A stretch of DNA of 21,951 nucleotides from Actinomycetota bacterium (GTDB taxonomy: Bacteria > Actinomycetota > Actinomycetes > Streptosporangiales > Streptosporangiaceae): the NCBI GenBank assembly GCA_003242605.1, contig QGUZ01000058.1, positions 1 through 21,951 on the forward strand, written 5' to 3'. The translations under genes and the position numbers were made by a program. Numbering within the stretch: the stretch's first letter is position 1; every line of letters starts with the position of its first letter. The notes under the pieces were generated by a model that was not told the DNA's origin, made no database searches, and saw nothing but the letters and a program-made list of their open reading frames with translations. Shown one piece after another: positions 7,361 through 14,515 of this stretch.

Positions 7361-8599
7361 TCAGGCGGTGGCGGGGGCGGCGTCGGCGGAGAGGCCCGCG
7401 GCCTTGCGGAGCGTGTCGGCGAGGTCGGTGCGCTCCCACGGCAGGTCGAGGTCGGTGCGCCCGAAGTGGCCGTAGGCGGCGGTGGGCGAGTAGATCGGCC
7501 GGTGCAGGTCGAGGCGGCTGCGGAACGCCGCCGGGCGCAGGTCGAAGTGCTCGGTGACGAGCCGCTCGATGAGCTTGGGGCTCACCCGCTCGGTGCCGAA
7601 CGTCTCGATCAGCAGCGACACCGGCCGCGCCACGCCGATCGCGTACGCGACCTGCACCTCGCACCGCTTCGCCAGCCCGGCCGCGACCACGTTCTTCGCC
7701 ACGTGCCGCACCGCGTACGCCGCCGACCGGTCGACCTTGGACGGGTCCTTGCCGGAGAACGCCCCGCCGCCGTGCCGGGCGTACCCGCCGTACGTGTCCA
7801 CGATGATCTTGCGCCCGGTGAGGCCCGCGTCGCCGACCGGGCCGCCCACCACGAACCGGCCGGTGGGGTTGACGAGCAGGCTCCCCCGCAGCGCGTCGGC
7901 GTCGTACAGGTCGGCCGGCAGCGTGGGCACGACGACGTGCCGCCACAGGTCCTCGCGGATCTGCTCGTTGGTCACGTCCTCCGCGTGCTGGGCCGAGATG
8001 AGCACCCGCTCGACCGCGACCGGGGTGCCGTCCACGTACCGGATCGTCACCTGGGTCTTGCCGTCCGGCCGCAGGTACGGCAGCGTGCCGTCCTTGCGGA
8101 CCTCGGCGAGCCGCCGGGCCAGCCGGTGCGCGAGCGCGATCGGCATCGGCATGAGCTCGGGCGTCTCGTCCGTGGCAAAGCCGAACATCATGCCCTGGTC
8201 GCCCGCGCCCGCCCGGTCGAACTCGTCGTCGGAGCGCCGCTCCCGGTACTCCTGGGCCGCGTCCACGCCCTGGGCGATGTCCGGGGACTGCTTGTCGAGC
8301 GCGACCAGCACCGCGCAGTGGTTGCCGTCGAAGCCGTAGCGCCCGTCGTCGTACCCGATCCGGAGGATCGTGTCCCGGACGATCTGGGTGTAGTCGAGGT
8401 TCACCGGCGTGGTGATCTCACCGGCGAGCACCACCATGCCCGTGGTGACCAGCGTCTCGCAGGCCACCCGGGAGTTCGGATCGTTGGCGAGCGCGGCGTC
8501 GAGCACCGCGTCCGACACCGCGTCGGCCATCTTGTCGGGGTGGCCCTCGGTGACCGACTCCGAGGTGAACAGGTAGTCATGCGAGTGCGGCAACGACAT
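7361..8599 (-). CDS. metK: S-adenosylmethionine synthetase
   Basis: This 412-aa enzyme makes SAM from methionine and ATP in the cytoplasm, usually as a homotetramer. All family signatures are present: GHPDK at residues 19-23 (ATP/methionine site), GAGDQG at 131-136, and GGGAFSGKDPSKVDRSAAY from 277 (the second MetK signature, with the phosphate and metal ligands). The length is normal for actinobacterial MetK. The ATG at 8599 has AAGGAG eight bases upstream. It is monocistronic here, with a 400-bp upstream gap and tandem terminators behind it. I see no methionine-cycle or pantothenate/priA neighbours. No SAM riboswitch is recognisable upstream. Confidence 0.98.
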   Translation of the reverse strand: MSLPHSHDYLFTSESVTEGHPDKMADAVSDAVLDAALANDPNSRVACETLVTTGMVVLAGEITTPVNLDYTQIVRDTILRIGYDDGRYGFDGNHCAVLVALDKQSPDIAQGVDAAQEYRERRSDDEFDRAGAGDQGMMFGFATDETPELMPMPIALAHRLARRLAEVRKDGTLPYLRPDGKTQVTIRYVDGTPVAVERVLISAQHAEDVTNEQIREDLWRHVVVPTLPADLYDADALRGSLLVNPTGRFVVGGPVGDAGLTGRKIIVDTYGGYARHGGGAFSGKDPSKVDRSAAYAVRHVAKNVVAAGLAKRCEVQVAYAIGVARPVSLLIETFGTERVSPKLIERLVTEHFDLRPAAFRSRLDLHRPIYSPTAAYGHFGRTDLDLPWERTDLADTLRKAAGLSADAAPATA

Positions 8600-8996
8600 C
8601 GGGGAGGCTCCTTGCCCGTCGAGCGGTACTGACGAATTCGTTCATGGAGAGACTAGGGCCACACCTCGCCCTGCAAAACGGGGCGCCCGCGGCGAACACC
8701 CGTGAAATACCCCGGATGACGCCCCGGATGACGCCGCACGCGACCGACGGCACCGGGGCGAGACCGGCCTCGCCCGGCGCCCGCCCCGCGGGCTTTTGGG
8801 CCCTCCTTTTCCACGCCCATCCGGCCGATCGCCGAAATTTTCCCATCCGCCGCCGCGGGCGCCACATGAAATCCGCCGCCCCGCGGTACGCGCGATTCCG
8901 CGCCGATCCCCGGCCGGGAGCGGCCTTCCGGCAGGTCGGCGACGGTGTGCCCGACGCCCGCGAGGGCGGTCACGGGTCTTGACCGGGAACGCCACG
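8600..8996. other. metK / lipoprotein divergent upstream region
   Basis: About 400 bp separate two divergent starts, and no gene is supported. The gap holds a tandem direct repeat of CCCCGGATGACG (8710-8721 and 8722-8733) and the weak metK promoter candidate listed separately. Confidence 0.5.
8650..8678 (-). promoter_or_regulatory. candidate metK promoter
   Basis: On the minus strand TTTTGC/TTGCAG (8671-8678) and TAGTCT (8650-8655) sit 15-17 bases apart, about 50 bp before the metK ATG. They resemble vegetative -35/-10 boxes only loosely. Confidence 0.3.
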
Positions 8997-9587
8997 ATGC
9001 GTTACCAGGGGGTAATGCCGAAACTGTCACGGGCCGTCGCGTCCCTGCTGTGCCCGCTCGCGCTGCTCGCACCGGCCGCCTGCGGCTCCGGCCCGCCGGC
9101 GCCCGAGGCGAGCCGACCGGCCGCCGCGCCGTCCGCCGCGTCCCGGCCCGCGACGCCCCAGGCGACCACGCCGCGGCCGGAGGCCGGTTCGTCCTCGTGC
9201 CCGGTGACCCCGGTGCGCACCGACCGGCTGCCCGCCGGGCTCGACGCCGGGTTCGGCGACCCGGCCGACCCGCCGCCGTGGATGGGGAACGACCGGTTCG
9301 CCGCCGTGCTCTTCTACGCAACCGGCGGCGACCCGACGATGGCCCCGGGCGGCACGATGCCCGACGGCAGGAGCACCAAGATCCTCTGGTTGGTCCGCGG
9401 CGGCGACGGGACGCTCACCATCCGCGGCACCGAGGCGCGCGGCGGCGACTTCACCCAGCAGGTCGAGCGGGCCGATCAGGCGAACTCGTACCCCAGCACC
9501 GTGGTCGTGCCCCGCGCGGGCTGCTGGACCCTCACCGCCGAGCTCGACGGCCGCGCCGTCGGCTCGATCACCATCCCCGTCGCCTGA
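8997..9587 (+). CDS. putative secreted lipoprotein, unknown function
   Basis: This is a small exported protein. It has an N-terminal basic stretch, a hydrophobic core (VASLLCPLALLAP) and then A-A-C-G-S-G, a loose lipobox with a Pro at -3. A disordered Ala/Pro/Ser linker follows, then a C-terminal domain of about 115 residues with several Gly/Asp-rich turns, probably beta-rich (around ILWLVRGGDGTLTIRG and CWTLTAELDGR). Two starts are possible: ATG 8997 (196 aa) and ATG 9015 (190 aa). GGGGG lies only two bases before the second, so the first, or a weakly initiated second, is likely. It converges with the PucR gene, 24 bp away. I do not recognise a named family, although actinobacteria have many such lipoproteins. 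Confidence 0.7.
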   Translation: MRYQGVMPKLSRAVASLLCPLALLAPAACGSGPPAPEASRPAAAPSAASRPATPQATTPRPEAGSSSCPVTPVRTDRLPAGLDAGFGDPADPPPWMGNDRFAAVLFYATGGDPTMAPGGTMPDGRSTKILWLVRGGDGTLTIRGTEARGGDFTQQVERADQANSYPSTVVVPRAGCWTLTAELDGRAVGSITIPVA

Positions 9588-9611
9588 CCACACCCCGGGT
9601 GACGGCCCGCC

Positions 9612-11165
9612 TCAGGTGGCGGCGGAGCGGTCCGCGGTGACCCGGCAGGCGAGGTGGAGCGCGAGCCGGTCGTCGGGGTTGTTCAGGTCGACGGTGAGCA
9701 GCTCCTCGACCCGGCGCAGCCGGGCGGCGACCGTGTTGCGGTGCACGCCGAGCACCGCGGCGGCGTCCGCGGCCGAGCAGCCCGCGTCGAGGTAGGCGGC
9801 GAGGGTCGCCACCAGGTCGCCGGGCTGGGACCGCAGCGGCTCGAGCAGCCGGGCCGCGGCCGGGGCGAAGGTCTCGCTGCTCGCCCACGCGGTGAGCAGC
9901 TGGGCGAGGCCGAGCCGGTCGATGTGCACCAGCCGCCCGGTCTGCGGGCGGCCGCGGGCGATCCGGGAGGCGTCCCACGCCTCGGCGAGGCTGCGGGTGA
10001 GCCCGGGCGCGTCCCGGTGGGCCCGGCCGACCCCGATCGCGCAGTCGAACCGGCTCGCCAGGCGGCGCCGTACCTTGCGCAGCGCGGCGATGAGGTCGCG
10101 CCCGGCGTCCTGGCCGGGCTCGGAGCGCGTGGTCGTCCACCCCGACCAGCCGTCGCCGCGCTCCACCACGGTGGCGTCGACGCGCTCGGCGGCGAGCGCG
10201 GCGGCGACCGCGTCGGTGTGCCGCAGCAGGTCTACCTCGCCGAGCGCGGCGATGTGGAAGGCGACGTGCCAGCCGTCGAGCCGCCACCCGATCTCCGAGG
10301 CGTCCCGCCGCGCCGGGTGCCCGGGGTCGAGGCGGCCCTCCAGCAGGTCGCCGAAGAGGCTCGCGCGCAGCCGGGCGTCCCGCTCCAGCACGACCCGCCG
10401 GGTCGCCTGCCAGCGCTGCAGCGCGAGCGTGCCCGCGCGCAGCACGTCCGCCACGGCCCGCGCCCACGACTCCGGCACCGGACCGAGCGAGGCGGCGATC
10501 CACGCGTCCACGCCCCACCCGGTGGCGGCCGGGACCGGCACCACCACCGTGGTGCCGCCGTGCTCGGTGAGCGTCTGCGTCACCGGCCGGTACGGGTCGA
10601 ACCCGGGCGGCGGGCCGAACCCCTCGGTGATCGGCGCGCCGTCGGGCCCGAACACCGCGACCGGCCGCTCGAGGGTACGGCTCAGCGTGCGCGCCACCTC
10701 CTCCGGGCCGAGCGGCGCGCCGGTGAGCGACCGGTGCGCGCGGTGCAGCAGCTCGGCCGCGGCGACCGCGGGCGCGTACAGGAACGCGGCGGCGTCGCCC
10801 GCCCAGCGCAGCGGGTCGTGGCCGACCGCGAGCACCGGCAGCCCGAGGTGCCGGGCGAGGCGGCGGCTGCCGTCGAGCATCGTCTCCTCCCCCGGCGCGG
10901 GCGACGGCACCGCGAACGCGGCCGCCTCCTGGTCGCGCAGCCGCCGGACCGTGGCGTCCAGCCGCCACGAGCTGAGGTACCCGGCCGGTACGGCGGGGCA
11001 GAGCGCGATCGTGCCGGGCCGGACCGGCCCGGCGCCGGCCGCGTCGACGAGCACGATCCCGGTGACCGGCCGGTCGAGGCCCTCGTCGCCGGTGAGGCTC
11101 ACCGTCTCGGCGAGCGGTGGGTAGCCGAGTATCTGGCGCAGCGTGGGCGCGCGTTCCGCGCTCAT
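9612..11165 (-). CDS. PucR-family transcriptional regulator
   Basis: This is a 517-aa DNA-binding regulator. The N-terminal PucR domain (about residues 8-130, starting PTLRQILGYPPL) is followed by a GGDEF-like central region of the CdaR type (about 280-420). At the C-terminus is an HTH_30 helix-turn-helix (about 458-498, GVHRNTVAARLRRVEELL), which is diagnostic for PucR/CdaR proteins. Family members commonly control purine, hydantoin, amino-acid or sugar-acid catabolism. The ATG at 11165 overlaps the TGA of the upstream DUF917 gene by 4 bp (ATGA), so translation is coupled. Being last in the hydantoinase-like block, it probably regulates that block. Its ligand is unknown. Confidence 0.9.
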   Translation of the reverse strand: MSAERAPTLRQILGYPPLAETVSLTGDEGLDRPVTGIVLVDAAGAGPVRPGTIALCPAVPAGYLSSWRLDATVRRLRDQEAAAFAVPSPAPGEETMLDGSRRLARHLGLPVLAVGHDPLRWAGDAAAFLYAPAVAAAELLHRAHRSLTGAPLGPEEVARTLSRTLERPVAVFGPDGAPITEGFGPPPGFDPYRPVTQTLTEHGGTTVVVPVPAATGWGVDAWIAASLGPVPESWARAVADVLRAGTLALQRWQATRRVVLERDARLRASLFGDLLEGRLDPGHPARRDASEIGWRLDGWHVAFHIAALGEVDLLRHTDAVAAALAAERVDATVVERGDGWSGWTTTRSEPGQDAGRDLIAALRKVRRRLASRFDCAIGVGRAHRDAPGLTRSLAEAWDASRIARGRPQTGRLVHIDRLGLAQLLTAWASSETFAPAAARLLEPLRSQPGDLVATLAAYLDAGCSAADAAAVLGVHRNTVAARLRRVEELLTVDLNNPDDRLALHLACRVTADRSAAT

Positions 11166-12232
11166 GGCCGCTCCGGCGCCGGATCGAGGCGGATCGGGTC
11201 GATGTCGAGCCCGAAGGCGCGGGGCGCGACCGCGTGGGTCACGCCGGGCCGCCACCAGAAGGACGGGCCGGGCAGGTGGAGGGCGACGACGTCGAGGCCG
11301 CCGCGCACCGTGTCGCAGGACACCGGGATGCCGGTGGCCCGGTCGAGCAGGCACAGGATGTCCGGGGTGGAGGCGACCGGCCGCCCGTCGGCGAGCGCGA
11401 GCAGGTACTCGTTCTCCATCTCCAGCCGCAGCAGGCCGCCGCCGTGCGCCCTGATGATCACCGAGCCGCGGCCGAAGCCGACCGTGGCGCGGTGCCGTAC
11501 CACCTCCAGCACCCGGCCCGCGCCGAGCACCCGGCCGCCGAGCGCGGCGGCCATCGCGTCCGGATCGGCGCTGCGGTTCCAGGCGGCGTGCCGGGCGCCG
11601 AGGCGCAGCGCGCGGCCGAGCGAGCCGGGGATGGTGAGCCGGTCGAGGTCGGCGACCCGCAGCGGGCGCATCGCGAAGGCGGCCCAGCCGCCGAACTCGC
11701 TGAGCGCGCCGCGGACCACCCGCTCGGCGGCGGCCGGCGGCATGCCGTCGAGCACGAGCAGCCGGCCGCTCGCGTCGCCGATCGCCAGCGGGGTGATCGG
11801 CTCGCCGAGCGCGGCCACCGACATCTGGTCGATCCGGGGCAGGGCCCGGCCCTGCAGGTCGGCGTCGATCACCGGCAGGCCGAGCTCGGCCGCGGCGACG
11901 AACACGACGATGCCGTTCACCCCGCCCACCTCGATCGCGATCACCCCGGCCGGGGCGACCCGGGTGCGGTCGAGGATCGCGGCGAACACCGGCGTCCACT
12001 CGCCGCCGGACGGCAGCCGCTCGTAGAACACGGAGACCGCGCCGACCAGGCCCACCGGCACCACATACCCGTCGCCGCCGACGTCACCCGGGTCGAGCAG
12101 GGTGATCGGCCGGCCCGTGGCGAGGGCGCGGCGCAGCACGCGGGCGGCGAGGTCGGTCTGCCCGCCGCCTCCGGAGCCGAGCAGCGCGGTGCCCCTCGCC
12201 AGGTCGTCGACCTCGGCGGGCCCGAGTCGCAT
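11162..12232 (-). CDS. DUF917 family protein, divergent paralogue
   Basis: This 356-aa DUF917 protein is the third of three tandem paralogues. It keeps the overall fold pattern (LGSGGGG near residue 18, GLPVIDAD near 118, FGRGS near 262, ILCLLD near 305, PRAFGLDIDP near the end) but differs at sites shared by the other two. GTGGGGDP is GSGGGGQT, and DADGMGRAFPELQM is DADLQGRALPRIDQ. Loss of these suggests changed or absent catalysis. The ATG at 12232 is chosen because an upstream in-frame ATG at 12286 lies inside a hairpin stem. The ribosome site is weak. It is coupled to the PucR gene by ATGA, so a sensing or partner role for the regulator is an attractive guess. Confidence 0.85.
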   Translation of the reverse strand: MRLGPAEVDDLARGTALLGSGGGGQTDLAARVLRRALATGRPITLLDPGDVGGDGYVVPVGLVGAVSVFYERLPSGGEWTPVFAAILDRTRVAPAGVIAIEVGGVNGIVVFVAAAELGLPVIDADLQGRALPRIDQMSVAALGEPITPLAIGDASGRLLVLDGMPPAAAERVVRGALSEFGGWAAFAMRPLRVADLDRLTIPGSLGRALRLGARHAAWNRSADPDAMAAALGGRVLGAGRVLEVVRHRATVGFGRGSVIIRAHGGGLLRLEMENEYLLALADGRPVASTPDILCLLDRATGIPVSCDTVRGGLDVVALHLPGPSFWWRPGVTHAVAPRAFGLDIDPIRLDPAPERP

Positions 12233-12255
12233 CGCCACCGAATCAGCCTGACACG

Positions 12256-12276
12256 GGTTACGGCCGGACCGTAACC
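12256..12276. promoter_or_regulatory. perfect 8-bp inverted repeat, candidate operator
   Basis: GGTTACGG-ccgga-CCGTAACC lies 23 bp upstream of the divergent DUF917 start and just after the large hairpin on the minus strand. A perfect 8-5-8 symmetry is typical of a dimeric regulator site. The PucR protein encoded downstream is the obvious candidate binder, by position only. Confidence 0.5.
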
Positions 12277-12320
12277 GGCCTGCCATCCCGGCCCGGAATT
12301 TTCCCGGGATGGCAGGCCGG
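12275..12320 (-). terminator. perfect 17-bp hairpin inside the DUF917 operon
   Basis: CCGGCCTGCCATCCCGG (12275-12291) pairs perfectly with 12304-12320 around a 12-base loop. It begins 6 bp after the stop of the second DUF917 gene. No T-run follows on the minus strand, so it may terminate in the actinobacterial T-less style, attenuate, or protect the upstream message from 3' decay. Its outer edge shares two bases with the inverted repeat at 12256-12276. Confidence 0.65.
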
Positions 12321-12326
12321 AGCCTT

Positions 12327-13430
12327 TCAGGCGGGCACCAGCTCCTCGACCGGGCGGAAGTCCACGTCCAGGCCGAAGGCGCGGGGCCCGAACACCGCGA
12401 GCGCCTCGGGGCTGCGCATCAGGTCCGGGGTGCTGATGCCGACCACCACGGCCCGCTGGCCGTACCGCAGGCCCTCGGTGGTGATCGGCTCGGCGGTGTC
12501 GCTGTCGAGCACGCAGATCAGGTCGGGCACGATGCAGCGGACCTCGCCGTTCACCCGGGCGACCAGGTGCTCGTTCTGGAAGGTGAGCTCGAGCTTGCCG
12601 TCGCCGTCGAACGCCTCGAGCGTGGCGCTGCCGCGGGCGAACCCGGCCTCGGTGCGGCGCTCCACGTCGACGACCTTGCCACGGAACAGCACCCGCACCT
12701 TGTCGTAGAGCGTGTCGGCCATGGTCGCGGCGAGCGCGGCGATCGGGTCGCGGTGCTCGGCGCGGGCGGTGCGCAGCGCGCGGCCGATGCGCAGGCCGAG
12801 GGTGAGCGTGTTGGGTACGGCGGTGCGCTTCACGTCGGCCCCGGTCATCGAGTACTCGGCGATGTGCGCCACGCCGCCCATGCGGATGGTGATGCCGCGG
12901 GCGAGCCACTCCATCCGCTTGTTGTCGTGCCCGGTGTCGATGATCACCATCTCGTCGTTCTCGCCGCCGATCGCGAGCGGCGAGCCCGGCACGCCGTACA
13001 CCGAGAACGTCTCCATCTGCAGCTCGGGGAACGCCCGGCCCATGCCGTCGGCGTCCACCACGGGCAGGCCGGTGTGCGCGGCGACGAGCAGCGGGATCAT
13101 CGAGTTGATGCCGCCGCACTCGATCGGCATGGTGGCGTCCGCGCGCCGGCCGAGGTGCCGCTCGAGGGTGCGCAGCGCGATCACCGCCTCGTCGCCGCGC
13201 GGGATCTTCTCCACCATGACCGTGGGCGCGCCCATCTGCGCGGTGGGGATGACGAACGCGTCGTCGTCGAGCTCGGCCGGGTCGAGCACGGTGATCGTGC
13301 GGCCGGTCTCCTTCAGGGCCTGGTCGACGAGGAGGCGGCCGATGTACGGGTCGCCGCCCCCGCCGGTGCCGAGCAGCGCGGCCCCGCGGGCGAGGTCCGC
13401 CAGGTCGGCGCGGTCGAGCGTGTAGCTCAT
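12327..13430 (-). CDS. DUF917 family protein
   Basis: This is a 367-aa canonical DUF917 protein with LGTGGGGDPYIGRLL near residues 20-34, MGAPTVMVEK near 66, ECGGINSMIP near 104, VDADGMGRAFPELQM near 123-138, and C-terminal PDLICVLD and PRAFGLDVD motifs. The biochemical function of the family is not settled. Family members often occur beside, or fused to, HyuA-type hydantoinase/oxoprolinase subunits, and that is the context here. The ATG at 13430 overlaps the preceding stop by 4 bp (ATGA). It is close to its upstream paralogue, with the shared motifs intact, so both may be active and form a heteromer. It is followed by the 17-bp hairpin. Confidence 0.92.
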   Translation of the reverse strand: MSYTLDRADLADLARGAALLGTGGGGDPYIGRLLVDQALKETGRTITVLDPAELDDDAFVIPTAQMGAPTVMVEKIPRGDEAVIALRTLERHLGRRADATMPIECGGINSMIPLLVAAHTGLPVVDADGMGRAFPELQMETFSVYGVPGSPLAIGGENDEMVIIDTGHDNKRMEWLARGITIRMGGVAHIAEYSMTGADVKRTAVPNTLTLGLRIGRALRTARAEHRDPIAALAATMADTLYDKVRVLFRGKVVDVERRTEAGFARGSATLEAFDGDGKLELTFQNEHLVARVNGEVRCIVPDLICVLDSDTAEPITTEGLRYGQRAVVVGISTPDLMRSPEALAVFGPRAFGLDVDFRPVEELVPA

Positions 13431-14515
13431 GCCGGCACCTCCGATCCGATCCGCACCGGGTCGTGGTCGTAGCCGAAGTAGCGGGGGCCGACGAGGGCGA
13501 GGCCCTCCGGGCCGTGCCAGCGCGGGTCGCACGGCGCGGCGATCACCCGCACCCGCTGGCCGTACCGCAGGGTCTCGGTGGTGATCGCGGCGCCGGTCTC
13601 CGCGTCGAGCACGCAGATCAGGTCGGGCACCGAGGCGACCACGGCGCCGTCCCGCACCGCCACCAGGTGCTCGTTCTGGAAGCGCAGGGTGAACTCGACC
13701 CCGGCGTCGCCGCCGGTGCCGGTGAGCGTCGCCTCGCCGCGGGCGAACCCGCCCTCGGTACGGCGGGCCACGTCGACCACCTTGCCGGTGAACAGCTCCG
13801 TCCCGCCGAGGCGGTCCGCCACCGCGGCGACCGGGTCGCGGTGGCCGGCGCGGGCCTCGCGGACGATCCGGCCGAGCTCGGCGCAGAGCGACACCGTGCC
13901 GGGCACGAGCGCCTTGCGGGCGGTGGCGCCGCCCATCGGGTAGATGGCGATCATCGCCGAGCAGCCCATGTCGATCGTGGCCGAGCGGGCGAGCCGTTCC
14001 GCCCAGTGGTTGTCGACCGTGTCGAAGACGCCCTGGTTGCCCTTCTCGTCGGCGATCGCCATCGGGGTGGCGGTGACGCCGTACAGGGTGGGGATCACCA
14101 TCTGCAGCTCGGGGAACGCGCGGCCCATGCCGTCCGCGTCGATCACCGGCAGCCCGAGCTGGGCCGCGGCGACCACGGGCACGAGCGCGTTCACCCCGCC
14201 CGCCTCGGCGCACACCACGTGGGTGAACTCGACGCCGAGGTAGCGGGCGAGGGCGCGGACCGCGGTCGCGACCTGCTCGATCGAGGGGAGCTTCTCCACC
14301 ATCACGGTGGGCGCGCCCATCATCGCGACCATGACGGTGGCGGCGTCGTCCGGCACCCGGTCGAGCGGGGTCACCCGGACCGGTCCGTGGGCGCGGACCG
14401 CGGCCCCGGCGAGCAGCCGGCCGATGTGCGGGTCGCCGCCCCCGCCGGTGCCGAGGATCGCCGCCCCGGCGGCGAGGTCGTCGAGGTCGGCCTCGGTGAT
14501 GTAGAGCTCAGCCAC
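13427..14515 (-). CDS. DUF917 family protein
   Basis: This 362-aa protein is the first DUF917 copy after the hyuA-like gene. It keeps LGTGGGGDPHIGRLL near residue 20, MMGAPTVMVEKLPS near 64, AGGVNALVPVVAAAQLGLP near 103, DADGMGRAFPELQM near 123, FARGEATL and the C-terminal PRYFGYDHDPVRIG. The start is a GTG at 14515, set by the N-terminal match to its paralogue (VAELYITEADL versus MSYTLDRADL) and by GGAGG seven bases upstream, inside the end of the hydantoinase gene (8-bp overlap). This tight overlap implies coupled, stoichiometric synthesis with the HyuA-like subunit. Confidence 0.92.
   Translation of the reverse strand: MAELYITEADLDDLAAGAAILGTGGGGDPHIGRLLAGAAVRAHGPVRVTPLDRVPDDAATVMVAMMGAPTVMVEKLPSIEQVATAVRALARYLGVEFTHVVCAEAGGVNALVPVVAAAQLGLPVIDADGMGRAFPELQMVIPTLYGVTATPMAIADEKGNQGVFDTVDNHWAERLARSATIDMGCSAMIAIYPMGGATARKALVPGTVSLCAELGRIVREARAGHRDPVAAVADRLGGTELFTGKVVDVARRTEGGFARGEATLTGTGGDAGVEFTLRFQNEHLVAVRDGAVVASVPDLICVLDAETGAAITTETLRYGQRVRVIAAPCDPRWHGPEGLALVGPRYFGYDHDPVRIGSEVPA

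Noticed and set aside
7265..8632. Plus-strand open frame opposite metK
   Set aside because: It is the complement of the certain metK gene, with no ribosome site and no recognisable domain.
8600..8996. SAM riboswitch upstream of metK
   Set aside because: No SAM-I, SAM-II or SAM-IV core motif or stem arrangement could be recognised in the minus-strand leader.
9654..12026. Long plus-strand open frame opposite PucR and DUF917
   Set aside because: It mirrors two well-supported minus-strand genes and has no motif of its own.
12233..12286. Longer N-terminus for the third DUF917 gene from ATG 12286
   Set aside because: That ATG is within the 17-bp hairpin, the extra 18 residues match neither paralogue, and the inverted repeat would lie in coding sequence.
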